From positions 62,001 through 126,000 of the forward strand of contig LOEU01000014.1 in the NCBI GenBank assembly GCA_001516025.1: 64,000 nucleotides of DNA, written 5' to 3'. The notes below the pieces were generated by a model. The model had not been told where the DNA came from and made no database searches. It saw nothing but the letters and a program-made list of their open reading frames with translations. This stretch comes from a bacterium BRH_c32. GTDB taxonomy: Bacteria; Bacteroidota; Ignavibacteria; Ignavibacteriales; Melioribacteraceae. Both the position numbers and the translations under genes were made by a program. The first letter of the stretch is position 1, and each line of letters begins with the position of its first letter. This document shows positions 17,097 to 26,713 of this stretch, piece by piece.

Positions 17097-18005
17097 TCAA
17101 TCGAATTGAGTCATTATTATGAATTCATTATACCTTTTTGCAATTTCAGACTGCTCGAGATTTTCAATTCCAACAGTGCTAAAATTCTGAACACTAAACG
17201 ATGCCATTACAGTTCCATAAACGACAGCTCTTTTAAGATTATTAAAAGATAGGTCTTTGGTTTTATGCAGATACCCTGTAAATCCTCCTACAAATGTATC
17301 GCCCGCTCCGGTTGGGTCTACTATACTTTCCAATGGGTATGCCGGAACACAAAAGATATCATCTTCCATAAATAATATAGCTCCATGTTCACCTTTCTTA
17401 ATTATCACAATTCGTGGTCCCATAGCTTGCAATGCTTTAGCAGCACTAAAAATATTATCCGTCTCAGATAATTGCTTCGCTTCAGAATCATTTACTACTA
17501 AGACGTCAACTTTTTTAATAGTTTCTATTAATGCCTTCTTCGCTATATTGATCCATAAATTCATTGTATCACATACAACTAATTTAGGACTTTCCAATTG
17601 AGAAAGAACATTTAACTGAAGTTCAGGAGCAATATTACCTAGAAGTACAAAACTGCTTTTTCTAAAATCTTCAGGTATAATCGGATCAAAATTTTCAAAT
17701 ACATTTAAATCAGTAAATATTGTCTCTCTATTATTGCAATCTTCTCCATACTTACATCCGTAATGGAATGTTTTTCCATCAGTTTTAATCTGAAGTCCCG
17801 TTAAACCAATATTATGATCTTCTAATATTTTGATATGCTCTTTACTGAAATCATTGCCTACTACACCTATTAATTCAATTTTAGAAGTAAAATAGCTCGC
17901 CGCTAAAGTAATATAAGTGGACGAACCTCCTAGAACGTTCTCTACTTTATTAACCGGTGTTTCTATATCGTCTAGTGCTATTGAACCTACAACTAATAGT
18001 CCCAA
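17097..18005 (-). CDS. PfkB-family carbohydrate/nucleoside kinase
   Basis: The 302-residue protein shows the ribokinase fold motifs: the N-terminal di-glycine region NVLGGSSTYITLAASYF (about residue 24) and the C-terminal signature DPTGAGDTFVGGFTGYL (about 233-249), with the catalytic Asp in GAGD. Family members phosphorylate sugars or nucleosides using ATP. Lying 1 bp from mtnA, it may act on a ribosyl or methylthioribosyl compound, but this is inference from context. The C-terminal YNEFIIMTQFD is short and unremarkable. Confidence 0.88.
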   Translation of the reverse strand: MGLLVVGSIALDDIETPVNKVENVLGGSSTYITLAASYFTSKIELIGVVGNDFSKEHIKILEDHNIGLTGLQIKTDGKTFHYGCKYGEDCNNRETIFTDLNVFENFDPIIPEDFRKSSFVLLGNIAPELQLNVLSQLESPKLVVCDTMNLWINIAKKALIETIKKVDVLVVNDSEAKQLSETDNIFSAAKALQAMGPRIVIIKKGEHGAILFMEDDIFCVPAYPLESIVDPTGAGDTFVGGFTGYLHKTKDLSFNNLKRAVVYGTVMASFSVQNFSTVGIENLEQSEIAKRYNEFIIMTQFD

Positions 18006-18019
18006 TTAAAACCTCGTTT

Positions 18020-18478
18020 TTATAATATTTTTGAAAGATTAAGATAGTTAAATTGATTTATGAAATAATCATATATGATATTTGCCGATTTCTTTTGTCC
18101 GTCCCAAGCTAATAATTTATTTGTTTTTTCTAGTGAACACCAAAGATACTCCGAATGCTCGTTCGAGAGAATTACGATCGATTGTGGCTCAACTTCCACA
18201 GCAAAAACCGGAATCATATTTATTGAATCTGAAGTATGATTATAAAATGAATTTACATTAGGAGCAACCCACATATTCTTAGGCACTAGACCCGTTTCTT
18301 CTTTAATTTCTCTTATGGCCGTTTCAAATCCTTTTTCTGATTCTTCAATTCTGCCTGTAACCATTTGCCATAAACCACCGAGATAAATATTATCGGCTCT
18401 TTTTAATAAAAGAAATTCCATCTCACTATCAATGATTCTAAATAGATGTGCTTCAATAATAGAAGTAATAATTTCCAT
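18020..18478 (-). CDS. NUDIX hydrolase
   Basis: The 152-residue protein contains a complete Nudix box, GRIEESEKGFETAIREIKEE followed by TGL (about residues 43-65), fitting GX5EX7REUXEEXGU. The preceding GGLWQMVTG resembles the dihydroneopterin-triphosphate/dATP pyrophosphatase branch. It hydrolyses a nucleoside diphosphate linked to another moiety; the substrate cannot be specified. It sits 2 bp after the large outer-membrane protein and 14 bp before the PfkB kinase in the same operon. Confidence 0.9.
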   Translation of the reverse strand: MEIITSIIEAHLFRIIDSEMEFLLLKRADNIYLGGLWQMVTGRIEESEKGFETAIREIKEETGLVPKNMWVAPNVNSFYNHTSDSINMIPVFAVEVEPQSIVILSNEHSEYLWCSLEKTNKLLAWDGQKKSANIIYDYFINQFNYLNLSKIL

Positions 18479-18480
18479 AA

Positions 18481-21400
18481 TTAGAAAAATGCTCTCGCTT
18501 CAGCTTTTAATGTGTGAATTATTTTATTTGTCCCTTGAAGTCTCGCATCATAATTAATTAATGATTGCAAGTTATTCCCTAAACGATAATCAAAGTTAAT
18601 TCTAAAATAATAATTTTTCCCGATATAATTCCCTTTAGTCATCTCAAAAGGAATTAAGTTACCATTAGTTTTAGCTACTAACTCGGTTCTCTCTAATTCT
18701 ATTCTTAATCTACCTATACCTGTAAAGAAAAATGTATTTCTTAAAGAGAATGAATTGAGATCGATCGTGGTTGGAGTTAAGTAGTAACTATCTTTATTTT
18801 CTCCCACTTTTATCTTAAATCCTACTTCTAAAAAGCTTACCGGTTTATAAGAAAAATCAGTAGTTAATTCCTGATTGGATAATTGCCTAGCTCTATTAAT
18901 ACTGTTTTGGGAAATTAGATTGTCATTAGTAAAAACAATATCCGTCTGATTATTAATTTCTTTAATTAAATTCAATCGAATTCTAATTCCTTTTTCGGAT
19001 CCAAATCCTCTTTCTGCTCCGGTATTATAATTATTTAATTGTCTCCTCTCTATAAATCTAAATCTGAAGGAAGCTTTTGAACTGTTTTTATATAGATATA
19101 TATCATTTTGAATAATCTGATTGCCTGATAATGTAGTGGAATCGTTCAAAAAGTGATTTAGCTTTACTAAATAAATATCAGATAAGTTGGAGTGAGTAGT
19201 ATTCTCTTCAATTCTCCAAGAGGTTTCTGTATTTATATTTGCAAGAAATGAATTGCTCCGAGGAAATAATTTATCAAAATTAAGACGAAATCTTAAGTTG
19301 GTTTTTAAATTTATTGTTGGTGTGTATTGATTAGTCGGATAGTCAACAAGAATATATTCACCTTCATAATAGTTTAATTCAAATTCGTTTTCTTCCGATA
19401 TGCCATTGTTATTAAGATCTCCAAGATAAATATAATTTCCGGTTCCATAAGGTACTTTTACGAATATTCTCTCATATTTAGATGTGAGTTCTGTAGAAGT
19501 CTGATAATACAAGTCATTTTCGGAAAATCCATTTAATAGATTTACTTTATTCTGTGAGTATATTAATACTGATTTATTATTTGAGAATCCTTTATCTAAA
19601 TAATAATCCTTATATTTTTTTTCTCTTAACGTTACATTTAATGTGGAATTTATCTGTGAAGATTTTACTGTATTTAATTGAATGCTATTCGTTGTTATCT
19701 CTGATTGTTTCTCTAATTTATTTTTGAGAGGGCTATATTCATTTCTGAATGAACTTCTTGCAGTCAAAGAAAGGAAATCGAATAATACTAATTCAACAAA
19801 TGGAGAAAATTCTTCATATTTTAGACTTGTGAATAATAGTGTGTCAGTTAATATGTCCCTTTCATTTTTATTTTCATATAAGATATCAATTCCCGGTTTA
19901 ATTTTTTCAAAATCATAGCTCACTATGCCATTCTGTTTCAACCATCGACTATCTTTTTCTATTATAGTAGATTTATTATAATCGGTTATTAAGTTGAGAT
20001 AAAGTTTGCTTTGATTTGTTATAGAAGAATAAAATCTTTTTGAATTTATTGAGTTCCCTCTATCTATCTGTCCATACAAATTATTAATTGTAAGCTCTTT
20101 GAAAGGAGAATAATCAAGTTTTATTTCTGTCATTTTCTCTTCGTTATTTTTCAAATCCTGTAAATTATATGCTCGATCAAATTCTATATCATTAATCCTA
20201 TCGAAATAAGTATAATTTTTATTTATAAATCTATGATTAAGAGAAAATGCAATTGCACCATAATTCTTATCAGAAATTAATAAAGTATCTTTTCTGAAAT
20301 TTAATGAGGCTTTATATGAATGCCCGAAATTATCGCCATTGTCAACTTTAGAAAATAAATTTTTATCATAATCACTTCCCGATAATTCCAGATTAATATT
20401 AAAATCTTTATTGGCGGTATATCCTATTCTAAAAACAGCGGCTTGTTTTTGCTCCGGAAGAGGCAAATAAATGATTGGTGTGTAACTTCCCTTTTTCTCA
20501 CCATTAAAAATATATTTGCCAATCGATTCCTTATTGTAATCCCCTTTTCCGAATCCTACATATGAGAATTTAAGATTATAAATAGCATTAAAAGCACCGG
20601 GCTGATAACGATAGAATGTATATTCACTATTATTTATTAATGAATCGATTTTTATATAAGAACCATTTCTTATACCTAATGAATCCGGCTCCGCAATCGA
20701 TACACCTGATGTGGACGATAATTCTCTATTATCGCCGGCATTTTCTAAAATCTTTCTATCTTTTTCGCTTAAAAGAAAATCTAGTGGATTATCTTTATCA
20801 TCACTTTCCCTAACTACGGATAATTGTAGTCTAATCGTATTATCTAAAAATGAGCCTTCATAAGTAGCAGAATAAAAATTTCTCTGATAACTTCTATCAG
20901 TATATTCATATTCCACACTTATTCTCGAAGCTGAATTAATCATTCGCTTCGGAGTAAAAATTATTTCGGCGCTAGAATAATCAATTATATAATCATTTGC
21001 CTCGCCTCGTACCATCAAAATACCATCAAGATAAACTTTTTCGCTTCCTGCAATAATTATAATATTATTTTCGCTATTGGCTCCGGTCAATTTATACGGT
21101 CCTTGATTCGCATCGATTCCGGAAAACTTTTGGAGTATATATTTACCTTTTGCTCCTCCTATCGAAACATTCGCTTTATTATCACCTATTCTAATCACGC
21201 CTGTTAATCCTTGTAATTTTTTATTCACTCTTAAAAGAGAATATTCGTTTAATGAATAGTCATAGTCTCCTAAGACTGCGTTAGCATTCGGATGATTTAT
21301 TTGGATAAACACTTTATCTAATTCATCTAACGTTTCAGTATTTCCTTCGGGTTGTATAGGTGTGGATTCATCGGTAATTGATGCTACAATATCGATATCG

Positions 21401-21807
21401 TCAGATAATTTGCCCGATAGCTGCAATCTTAATCCTGAATTAACATTTAAATCTCGATTAGACCCGACAGTAATTCCTCTTATAAGATTACCACTCTTTT
21501 TTAGTCTTTCTCCGAAAATTGCCTTGTCGTTTAAAACAATCGGTTTTAATAATTTTTCTTTTTGATCTTCCGATAATTGAGTGTAATTAAGAATTAATTT
21601 TTCTCTTCGTTTATAACTCTTTTTGAATTTGAGTTTATTTCCGTCATATTCGATTATAACGGAATCCGGATTGGATATATTTGTTGAATCAACTTGAGAG
21701 AAGGAAATTGAGTGAGGGATTAATTGCAATATTATTAAAAGAAAAAGCTTCTTCAAAGAAATCCAATTTTTAAAATTAAATTTACTTTTAAGAAGCCTTT
21801 CAATCAA
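18481..21807 (-). CDS. Large outer-membrane/surface protein of unknown function
   Basis: This 1108-residue protein has a signal-like hydrophobic segment at residues 19-38 (LFLLIILQLIPHSISFSQ). Residues ~100-330 form a conserved-looking domain with LSDDIDIVASITDEST, NAVLGDYDYSL, GANSENNIIIIAGSEKVYLD and EIIFTPKRMINSASRISVEY. The remaining ~750 residues are rich in alternating polar/aromatic beta strands (LNFRKDTLLISDKNYGAIAF, and similar), ending in LKAEARAFF with a terminal Phe. That pattern suggests a many-stranded outer-membrane barrel. I do not recognise a named family. It lies 16 bp after the metalloprotease-like lipoprotein gene, which suggests envelope work. Confidence 0.7.
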   Translation of the reverse strand: MIERLLKSKFNFKNWISLKKLFLLIILQLIPHSISFSQVDSTNISNPDSVIIEYDGNKLKFKKSYKRREKLILNYTQLSEDQKEKLLKPIVLNDKAIFGERLKKSGNLIRGITVGSNRDLNVNSGLRLQLSGKLSDDIDIVASITDESTPIQPEGNTETLDELDKVFIQINHPNANAVLGDYDYSLNEYSLLRVNKKLQGLTGVIRIGDNKANVSIGGAKGKYILQKFSGIDANQGPYKLTGANSENNIIIIAGSEKVYLDGILMVRGEANDYIIDYSSAEIIFTPKRMINSASRISVEYEYTDRSYQRNFYSATYEGSFLDNTIRLQLSVVRESDDKDNPLDFLLSEKDRKILENAGDNRELSSTSGVSIAEPDSLGIRNGSYIKIDSLINNSEYTFYRYQPGAFNAIYNLKFSYVGFGKGDYNKESIGKYIFNGEKKGSYTPIIYLPLPEQKQAAVFRIGYTANKDFNINLELSGSDYDKNLFSKVDNGDNFGHSYKASLNFRKDTLLISDKNYGAIAFSLNHRFINKNYTYFDRINDIEFDRAYNLQDLKNNEEKMTEIKLDYSPFKELTINNLYGQIDRGNSINSKRFYSSITNQSKLYLNLITDYNKSTIIEKDSRWLKQNGIVSYDFEKIKPGIDILYENKNERDILTDTLLFTSLKYEEFSPFVELVLFDFLSLTARSSFRNEYSPLKNKLEKQSEITTNSIQLNTVKSSQINSTLNVTLREKKYKDYYLDKGFSNNKSVLIYSQNKVNLLNGFSENDLYYQTSTELTSKYERIFVKVPYGTGNYIYLGDLNNNGISEENEFELNYYEGEYILVDYPTNQYTPTINLKTNLRFRLNFDKLFPRSNSFLANINTETSWRIEENTTHSNLSDIYLVKLNHFLNDSTTLSGNQIIQNDIYLYKNSSKASFRFRFIERRQLNNYNTGAERGFGSEKGIRIRLNLIKEINNQTDIVFTNDNLISQNSINRARQLSNQELTTDFSYKPVSFLEVGFKIKVGENKDSYYLTPTTIDLNSFSLRNTFFFTGIGRLRIELERTELVAKTNGNLIPFEMTKGNYIGKNYYFRINFDYRLGNNLQSLINYDARLQGTNKIIHTLKAEARAFF

Positions 21808-21823
21808 TACATAAATAAAGTAT

Positions 21824-23995
21824 TTATTCTTCTTTCAATGTGATGACTATTTTAGAAGTATTATTAGCTCCATTTGATTTAATACTAGACCAAGATGTAG
21901 GAGTTTTTTCCGAAACCTCACTTGAAATTACATAATTTGCAGCAGTCGCACTTCCGAATACTCCAAATTCTGTTGTTCCCATAGTTTCATTCCTTTGTCT
22001 GAATGGGACATTATTTAGTATTAATTTGTTTGTTAGTTCATAGTAATTATACTGGAGACCCGAAACTTCGAATCTCAAACTACTTATAATGTTTTTTTCC
22101 GGGTCGTATGTTAAGGTAATGGTTCCTGAAAGATTTGTAAATGAATCATTATACCACTTCGTTTCTTCCAAATTTCCATTAAAAACATTTCCTGTAAATG
22201 ATCCGACATAACCATCACTAGAAATAATAGTAGGATTTGCAAAACCTTCGTATGTATTAGAACCTGCATTACTGGTTCCAGAACCGGGGAGTAAGGTATA
22301 GATACCGACTTTTTTTATTTTCGTTAAGTTAATATTTGGTTTTTCGAATACTTCAATTTTATACCTGAAGTCAATTTCATTTGTTTTAGTATATGGAGAA
22401 AATCCTCTGTGTTTTGATACAGACACAACCAAAAGTTCTTTATTCTTTGCAATATCCCTTAAATTGCTAATTGTTATCATCGTATCAGCAATACCCAGTA
22501 ATTCATATTTATTAAAATCGTTATTAACTTTAAATACACTAATTTCGCCATCATTAACTGAATAAGTAATTCTGCCATCAGTCATCTCATCGGGCGTAAA
22601 TGCCATAAAAAAAGAATAAATCTTCCCGCTAGCGCTACAATATTGCCACTTAGCACTTGCTTCAGTTGCTGTTAAATTATTAATCCTAATTAAAGTAGCG
22701 CCTAATTGGGTAGGTATAAGACCGTTATAAATTTTTTGTGATAAATAATCTCTAACAAACATATGCCATAAACCATCAAAATTATAATTTGTTGCATTAC
22801 TAATAGCGTCCAAAGTTACAAGATTATCTTTTATCTTCTGATATATTTTTGCAATTACTCCCTCTCCATATTTAGAAGTTAAAAATCTGATATATGCACA
22901 CATTCCATAACCATACCCTTGCGGATCTGTCGTAATACTTCCATAACCGGCTAGAGGCATATGAGAATTTTGCAAAAACACAGGAGAAATATAATTTGGA
23001 TCGACAAGAAATACACCTTCAAACCATGTAGAAGTAGCTTCATCGAACCAAAGTTGTTCAATTGAATATTTAGGATTCTTAGAAACTGCCTCTGCTAGCA
23101 TTCTTCCTGTTTGAGCTACCTGAGAAGAAGGACAATATAAGGCTTGAATTGAATGGAAAAACTCATGTCCAATTGTAGCTTTTAGTTCGTTTGGCTTACT
23201 TAACAAACTTTCGTTTATATCGATAAAATCATTATTCCTTCCAAAATTAGAAGAAACAAAAGCTCCATCTATTCCAAGATTTTTTTTAATGTTAACAGTG
23301 AAAGGCCTCTTAGTTCTACCTGAATAATCAAATCCCAATTGTTTTATTTTATTAAAGGCGGATTCGAAATAATTGCCAATTTCAATGATAGAAGATTGGC
23401 TGACTGTGTTTTGAAAAAATATTTGAAAATTATTTTGATTAGTTTTATAACTTGTCCAACCATTAAATATCCATATTGTACAACTAAACTTACCTTCTAA
23501 AAAAATATTACCTTTTCCTAAATAATTTTCCGGCAAATTCGGAAGAATAAATTTTATTTTATTCCCATTTCTTGTGCCGGGTATTATTTTAATAACTTCT
23601 TGAACACTGCTTTTACTTGTAATATAAGAAGGGACAGAAATAGCAGCTAAAGTATCTCCGGAAATAGTTTTGTTTACCGGTAAACTAATTTCAATCGGTT
23701 GATTATAAAATGCAGGAATATTCTCTAGTAAATACGAATCGCTTGCAACAGTTGAAAAATAATCCAACGGAACAGTTGATTTAGAAACTTTAAATTCAAC
23801 ATCAGATGAGAATGTACCGGCAGGGACTTTTATTTCTATATTTTCCTTAATTATTGTCCCACCTAATGGACCAAATATCACAGCATTTGAATTCTGTTGC
23901 CCGGATTCTTTTTCTGGCTCGGAAGGATTTTCTTTATTGCACGAAATAACTAAAATCGAAAAAACTACCAATAATAAAAAGTAACAATATTTCAT
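21824..23995 (-). CDS. Secreted lipoprotein with HExxH metalloprotease-like domain
   Basis: The first in-frame ATG lies at 24031, but the ATG at 23995 is preceded by GGAAAGGAG and begins an ideal lipoprotein signal (MKYCYFLLLVVFSILVISC, lipobox Cys19), so I place the start there. After a linker, residues ~40-110 resemble a ZU5-like beta domain (GPLGGTIIKENIEIKVPAGTF). A zinc-binding HEFFH motif lies at about 277-281, with a plausible third ligand in WFDEATSTWFE about 40 residues on, as in gluzincins (peptidase MA type). The C-terminal ~300 residues are beta-rich. Likely an outer-membrane-anchored peptidase; substrate unknown. Confidence 0.75.
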   Translation of the reverse strand: MKYCYFLLLVVFSILVISCNKENPSEPEKESGQQNSNAVIFGPLGGTIIKENIEIKVPAGTFSSDVEFKVSKSTVPLDYFSTVASDSYLLENIPAFYNQPIEISLPVNKTISGDTLAAISVPSYITSKSSVQEVIKIIPGTRNGNKIKFILPNLPENYLGKGNIFLEGKFSCTIWIFNGWTSYKTNQNNFQIFFQNTVSQSSIIEIGNYFESAFNKIKQLGFDYSGRTKRPFTVNIKKNLGIDGAFVSSNFGRNNDFIDINESLLSKPNELKATIGHEFFHSIQALYCPSSQVAQTGRMLAEAVSKNPKYSIEQLWFDEATSTWFEGVFLVDPNYISPVFLQNSHMPLAGYGSITTDPQGYGYGMCAYIRFLTSKYGEGVIAKIYQKIKDNLVTLDAISNATNYNFDGLWHMFVRDYLSQKIYNGLIPTQLGATLIRINNLTATEASAKWQYCSASGKIYSFFMAFTPDEMTDGRITYSVNDGEISVFKVNNDFNKYELLGIADTMITISNLRDIAKNKELLVVSVSKHRGFSPYTKTNEIDFRYKIEVFEKPNINLTKIKKVGIYTLLPGSGTSNAGSNTYEGFANPTIISSDGYVGSFTGNVFNGNLEETKWYNDSFTNLSGTITLTYDPEKNIISSLRFEVSGLQYNYYELTNKLILNNVPFRQRNETMGTTEFGVFGSATAANYVISSEVSEKTPTSWSSIKSNGANNTSKIVITLKEE

Positions 23996-24120
23996 AGTTG
24001 CTCCTTTCCATTTTGTATTTTTGAATAACATCTTTCAAAAAACTAATTTCATCTATGTCGATAAATTCCTTTTCAATATTTCTGTAATAATTTTTAATTA
24101 TATTTTAATAAATTATTTTT

Positions 24121-24208
24121 ATTGAATCAAGAAGTATTTTAAAATCAAAAAGAGCAGCAGGGAGACCCTTACTGCTCTTTTTAACTTAATTATTGAATCA
24201 AGAAGTAT
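24121..24208. repeat. 17-bp direct repeat flanking the terminator
   Basis: ATTGAATCAAGAAGTAT occurs at 24121-24137 and again at 24192-24208, 71 bp apart, one on each side of the terminator hairpin. On the minus strand both read towards the same peptide-like string (YFLIQ, stop). This looks like a local duplication or the remains of a mobile hairpin unit. Confidence 0.7.
24148..24182 (-). terminator. Bidirectional intrinsic terminator between the efflux operon and the lipoprotein operon
   Basis: AAAAAGAGCAG and CTGCTCTTTTT form an 11-bp perfect stem; inside it AGGG-AGA-CCCT makes a second small stem. The A/T tails allow termination on either strand. It lies about 60 bp past the stop of the MacB-like permease at 24243. 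Confidence 0.85.
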
Positions 24209-24242
24209 GTATTATTGTTTCTTATCTTAGTATAGAAGATAT

Positions 24243-25475
24243 CTATTCGAATCTTAATGCTTCAATTGGATCAAGATTCGAAGCTTTATATGCAGGATAA
24301 GTTCCAAATCCTACACCGATAAGCATACAAAGAAATATACCGATCAAAATCCAATCAATAGGAAGAACTGCCTCTGCATTCAGGAATGAGCCGGCTACAT
24401 TGCCGGCAGTTACACCTAAAAATATGCCGATAATCCCGCCAATTAAACTTAATACAATTGCTTCAATGATAAACTGAACCAATATATTTACTTTCTTCGC
24501 TCCAATAGCTTTTCTGATTCCTATTTCACGAGTTCTTTCAGTAACCGAAACTAACATAATATTCATAATACCTATACCGGCGGCAAGCAGGGCAATAGCA
24601 CCAACAACATAAGATCCTATCCTGACTCCGCTTGTTATATCATTTATCTGAGATAAAACTTGTTCATTAGTCCTAATATCAAAATCGTTTTCTTCTCCTG
24701 CTGCAACTCCTCTCACGGTTCTAAAATGTCCTTCTGCAACGCCGATTAAATCCATATAATCTTCTTTACCAAATGTCATTACTGTTATATTTACGCTATT
24801 ACTACGTTTTCCGTAAAAGCTCTGAAATGTGGTTATGGGTATAATTGCAAAGTTATCCTGACTTTGACCAAAGAAATCACCTTGACTTTCAAGTACTCCA
24901 ACGACTCTTAATTTATGACCATCCACCTTTACTTCTTGACCTATTGGATTAATTGTTCCAAAGAGAGTCTTAACCAAATCAGGTCCTAAGACTATACTTC
25001 TATTGTATCCTTGGACATCACGATCATTGAAAGCTCTTCCATCTTCGATAACCCATTTATTATTTGGAAATGCCTCAACCGTAACACCTGCAAGCTGGAC
25101 ATTTGGATTCGTTTCTTTATTCCCAACTTCAAATCTTCTTCCAAAATTCCACTGTTCTGCAGCGACACTCTTTGCCTCAACCATCTTTTCCTTAAATCGA
25201 TAAAACTCTTCGAGTGTTATATCAGGACGATTTCTAATTTTAGCTCTTTCGGCTGCTGAACCTGTTCTTACCGCGGGGAACTTCTGAATCTGAAATGTGT
25301 TCTGCCCTAATTGACTTACTCCTTCTTCAATACTTTTTTGAAGCATTTCAATTACTGTACTTATGGCAATTATGGAAAATATCCCTACAACAATTCCCAA
25401 AATTGTTAATAAAGATCTTAATCGATTTGCCCGCAAAGAATTTAAAGCTACTTTAATTATTTCATATATTAACAT
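24243..25475 (-). CDS. MacB-like ABC transporter permease (second copy)
   Basis: The 410-residue protein has the MacB/FtsX layout: one N-terminal helix preceded by NSLRANRLRSLLTILGIVVG, a large periplasmic MacB_PCD domain (about 45-260), and three C-terminal helices with the conserved VTERTREIGIRKAIGAKK loop and ending YKASNLDPIEALRFE. It should pair with the neighbouring permease as a heterodimer driven by the ATPase gene two places upstream. Its start overlaps the stop of the other permease (TAATG). Confidence 0.93.
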   Translation of the reverse strand: MLIYEIIKVALNSLRANRLRSLLTILGIVVGIFSIIAISTVIEMLQKSIEEGVSQLGQNTFQIQKFPAVRTGSAAERAKIRNRPDITLEEFYRFKEKMVEAKSVAAEQWNFGRRFEVGNKETNPNVQLAGVTVEAFPNNKWVIEDGRAFNDRDVQGYNRSIVLGPDLVKTLFGTINPIGQEVKVDGHKLRVVGVLESQGDFFGQSQDNFAIIPITTFQSFYGKRSNSVNITVMTFGKEDYMDLIGVAEGHFRTVRGVAAGEENDFDIRTNEQVLSQINDITSGVRIGSYVVGAIALLAAGIGIMNIMLVSVTERTREIGIRKAIGAKKVNILVQFIIEAIVLSLIGGIIGIFLGVTAGNVAGSFLNAEAVLPIDWILIGIFLCMLIGVGFGTYPAYKASNLDPIEALRFE

Positions 25476-26713
25476 TATTCATACCTCAACGCTTCTACAG
25501 GGTCTAATTTTGATGCAGTATATGCCGGAGCAAATCCCGATAATATTCCGGTTAATAAGGATATTACTACTGCCAATATTACTGCATCCGCTTGAACTGC
25601 AGTGGGTAAATATTGATTCACTATCATACTCAGAGTTACCGCAATTCCTAAACCTATCATTCCTCCAATTAAACAAATAATCGCAGCTTCCATTATAAAT
25701 TGGGTTAAGATAGTTCTATTTTTTGCTCCGATGGCTTTCCTTACTCCTATCTCTCTCGTTCGCTCTTTAACGGATACAAACATAATATTCATAATTCCGA
25801 TAGCACCTACGAAAAGTGCCAGACCCGTTATGAACAATCCGGCAATCTGAATCACTCCTATAGTTTGATTAATAGTAGTTAATAGACCTTCCTGCTGATT
25901 GATAGAGAAATCATTGTCTTCAGCATAGGAAAGGCCACGAATTCTTCTCATTATACCTATTGCTTCTTCTTTTACCGCATCAACACTTGTACTGTTTGGA
26001 GCTCGTACGTTAATTGTAATACTCCTCATTCTCTCGCCTTGGAAATACTTAAATACGCAATCGATAGGAATAAAAACTTGATTATCCGGATTGAAATTTC
26101 CCATTACCCAACTGCCCTGTTCGTCTAAAACACCGACCACCTTAAATTTTACATCGCCGATTTTTATCTCTTGTCCTAAACCATTGCCAAGAGGGAATAA
26201 TTGCTTCGCAACCGTAAAACCAATAACAGCAACGTTTCTTGCCCCTCTGCTTTCAAAATCATTGAAAAATCGTCCCGATTCAAAAGATAAATTTGTAGTA
26301 TTGATATAATTATAAGTCGTTCCGCTAATCATTATACCTTCTACGTTTCTCTCTTTGAATTTAATTTTCTTATTAGTCCAAATTGTGGGAGCGACTGCTG
26401 CAGGTAACTTAGCAAGATCTTCATATTTTTTGAAGTCATCCATATCTAAGTTTTTCCGATTTCTCATTTCCCACCAAGGGATATCGTTATTAAACCACGC
26501 CCACTTATCGATATAAAGATTATCGGAACCTAATGACGATACTCCTTGCTGGAATGCATTATCAATTCCTTTGATGGCAGTGGACATTAAAACAACTGAA
26601 GTTACACCGATTATGATCCCAAGTGTTGTAAGCATCGACCGGACTTTATTCGCTCTAATTGCATAGAGCGAAATTAATAGGCTTTCTTTCAATTCATATA
26701 AAAAGTTTTTCAT
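25475..26713 (-). CDS. MacB-like ABC transporter permease (first copy)
   Basis: The 412-residue MacB_PCD/FtsX protein parallels the downstream copy: IRANKVRSMLTTLGIIIGV at the N-terminus, a periplasmic domain, three terminal helices with VKERTREIGVRKAIGAKN and the end YTASKLDPVEALRYE. E. coli MacB fuses ATPase and permease; here they are separate, with two different permeases, as in many Bacteroidota-type efflux operons. Start and stop codons overlap both neighbours (TAATG), so the three inner-membrane subunits are made in a coupled way. Confidence 0.93.
   Translation of the reverse strand: MKNFLYELKESLLISLYAIRANKVRSMLTTLGIIIGVTSVVLMSTAIKGIDNAFQQGVSSLGSDNLYIDKWAWFNNDIPWWEMRNRKNLDMDDFKKYEDLAKLPAAVAPTIWTNKKIKFKERNVEGIMISGTTYNYINTTNLSFESGRFFNDFESRGARNVAVIGFTVAKQLFPLGNGLGQEIKIGDVKFKVVGVLDEQGSWVMGNFNPDNQVFIPIDCVFKYFQGERMRSITINVRAPNSTSVDAVKEEAIGIMRRIRGLSYAEDNDFSINQQEGLLTTINQTIGVIQIAGLFITGLALFVGAIGIMNIMFVSVKERTREIGVRKAIGAKNRTILTQFIMEAAIICLIGGMIGLGIAVTLSMIVNQYLPTAVQADAVILAVVISLLTGILSGFAPAYTASKLDPVEALRYE

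Noticed and set aside
17287..17300. ACAAATGT inside the PfkB gene as a third LexA box
   Set aside because: It lies in coding sequence, lacks symmetric flanks and is far from any promoter, so chance is the better explanation.
24032..24242. Small RNA or further gene in the gap between the lipoprotein and efflux operons
   Set aside because: Apart from the terminator and the direct repeat the sequence is plain AT-rich with no promoter or coding pattern that I can support.
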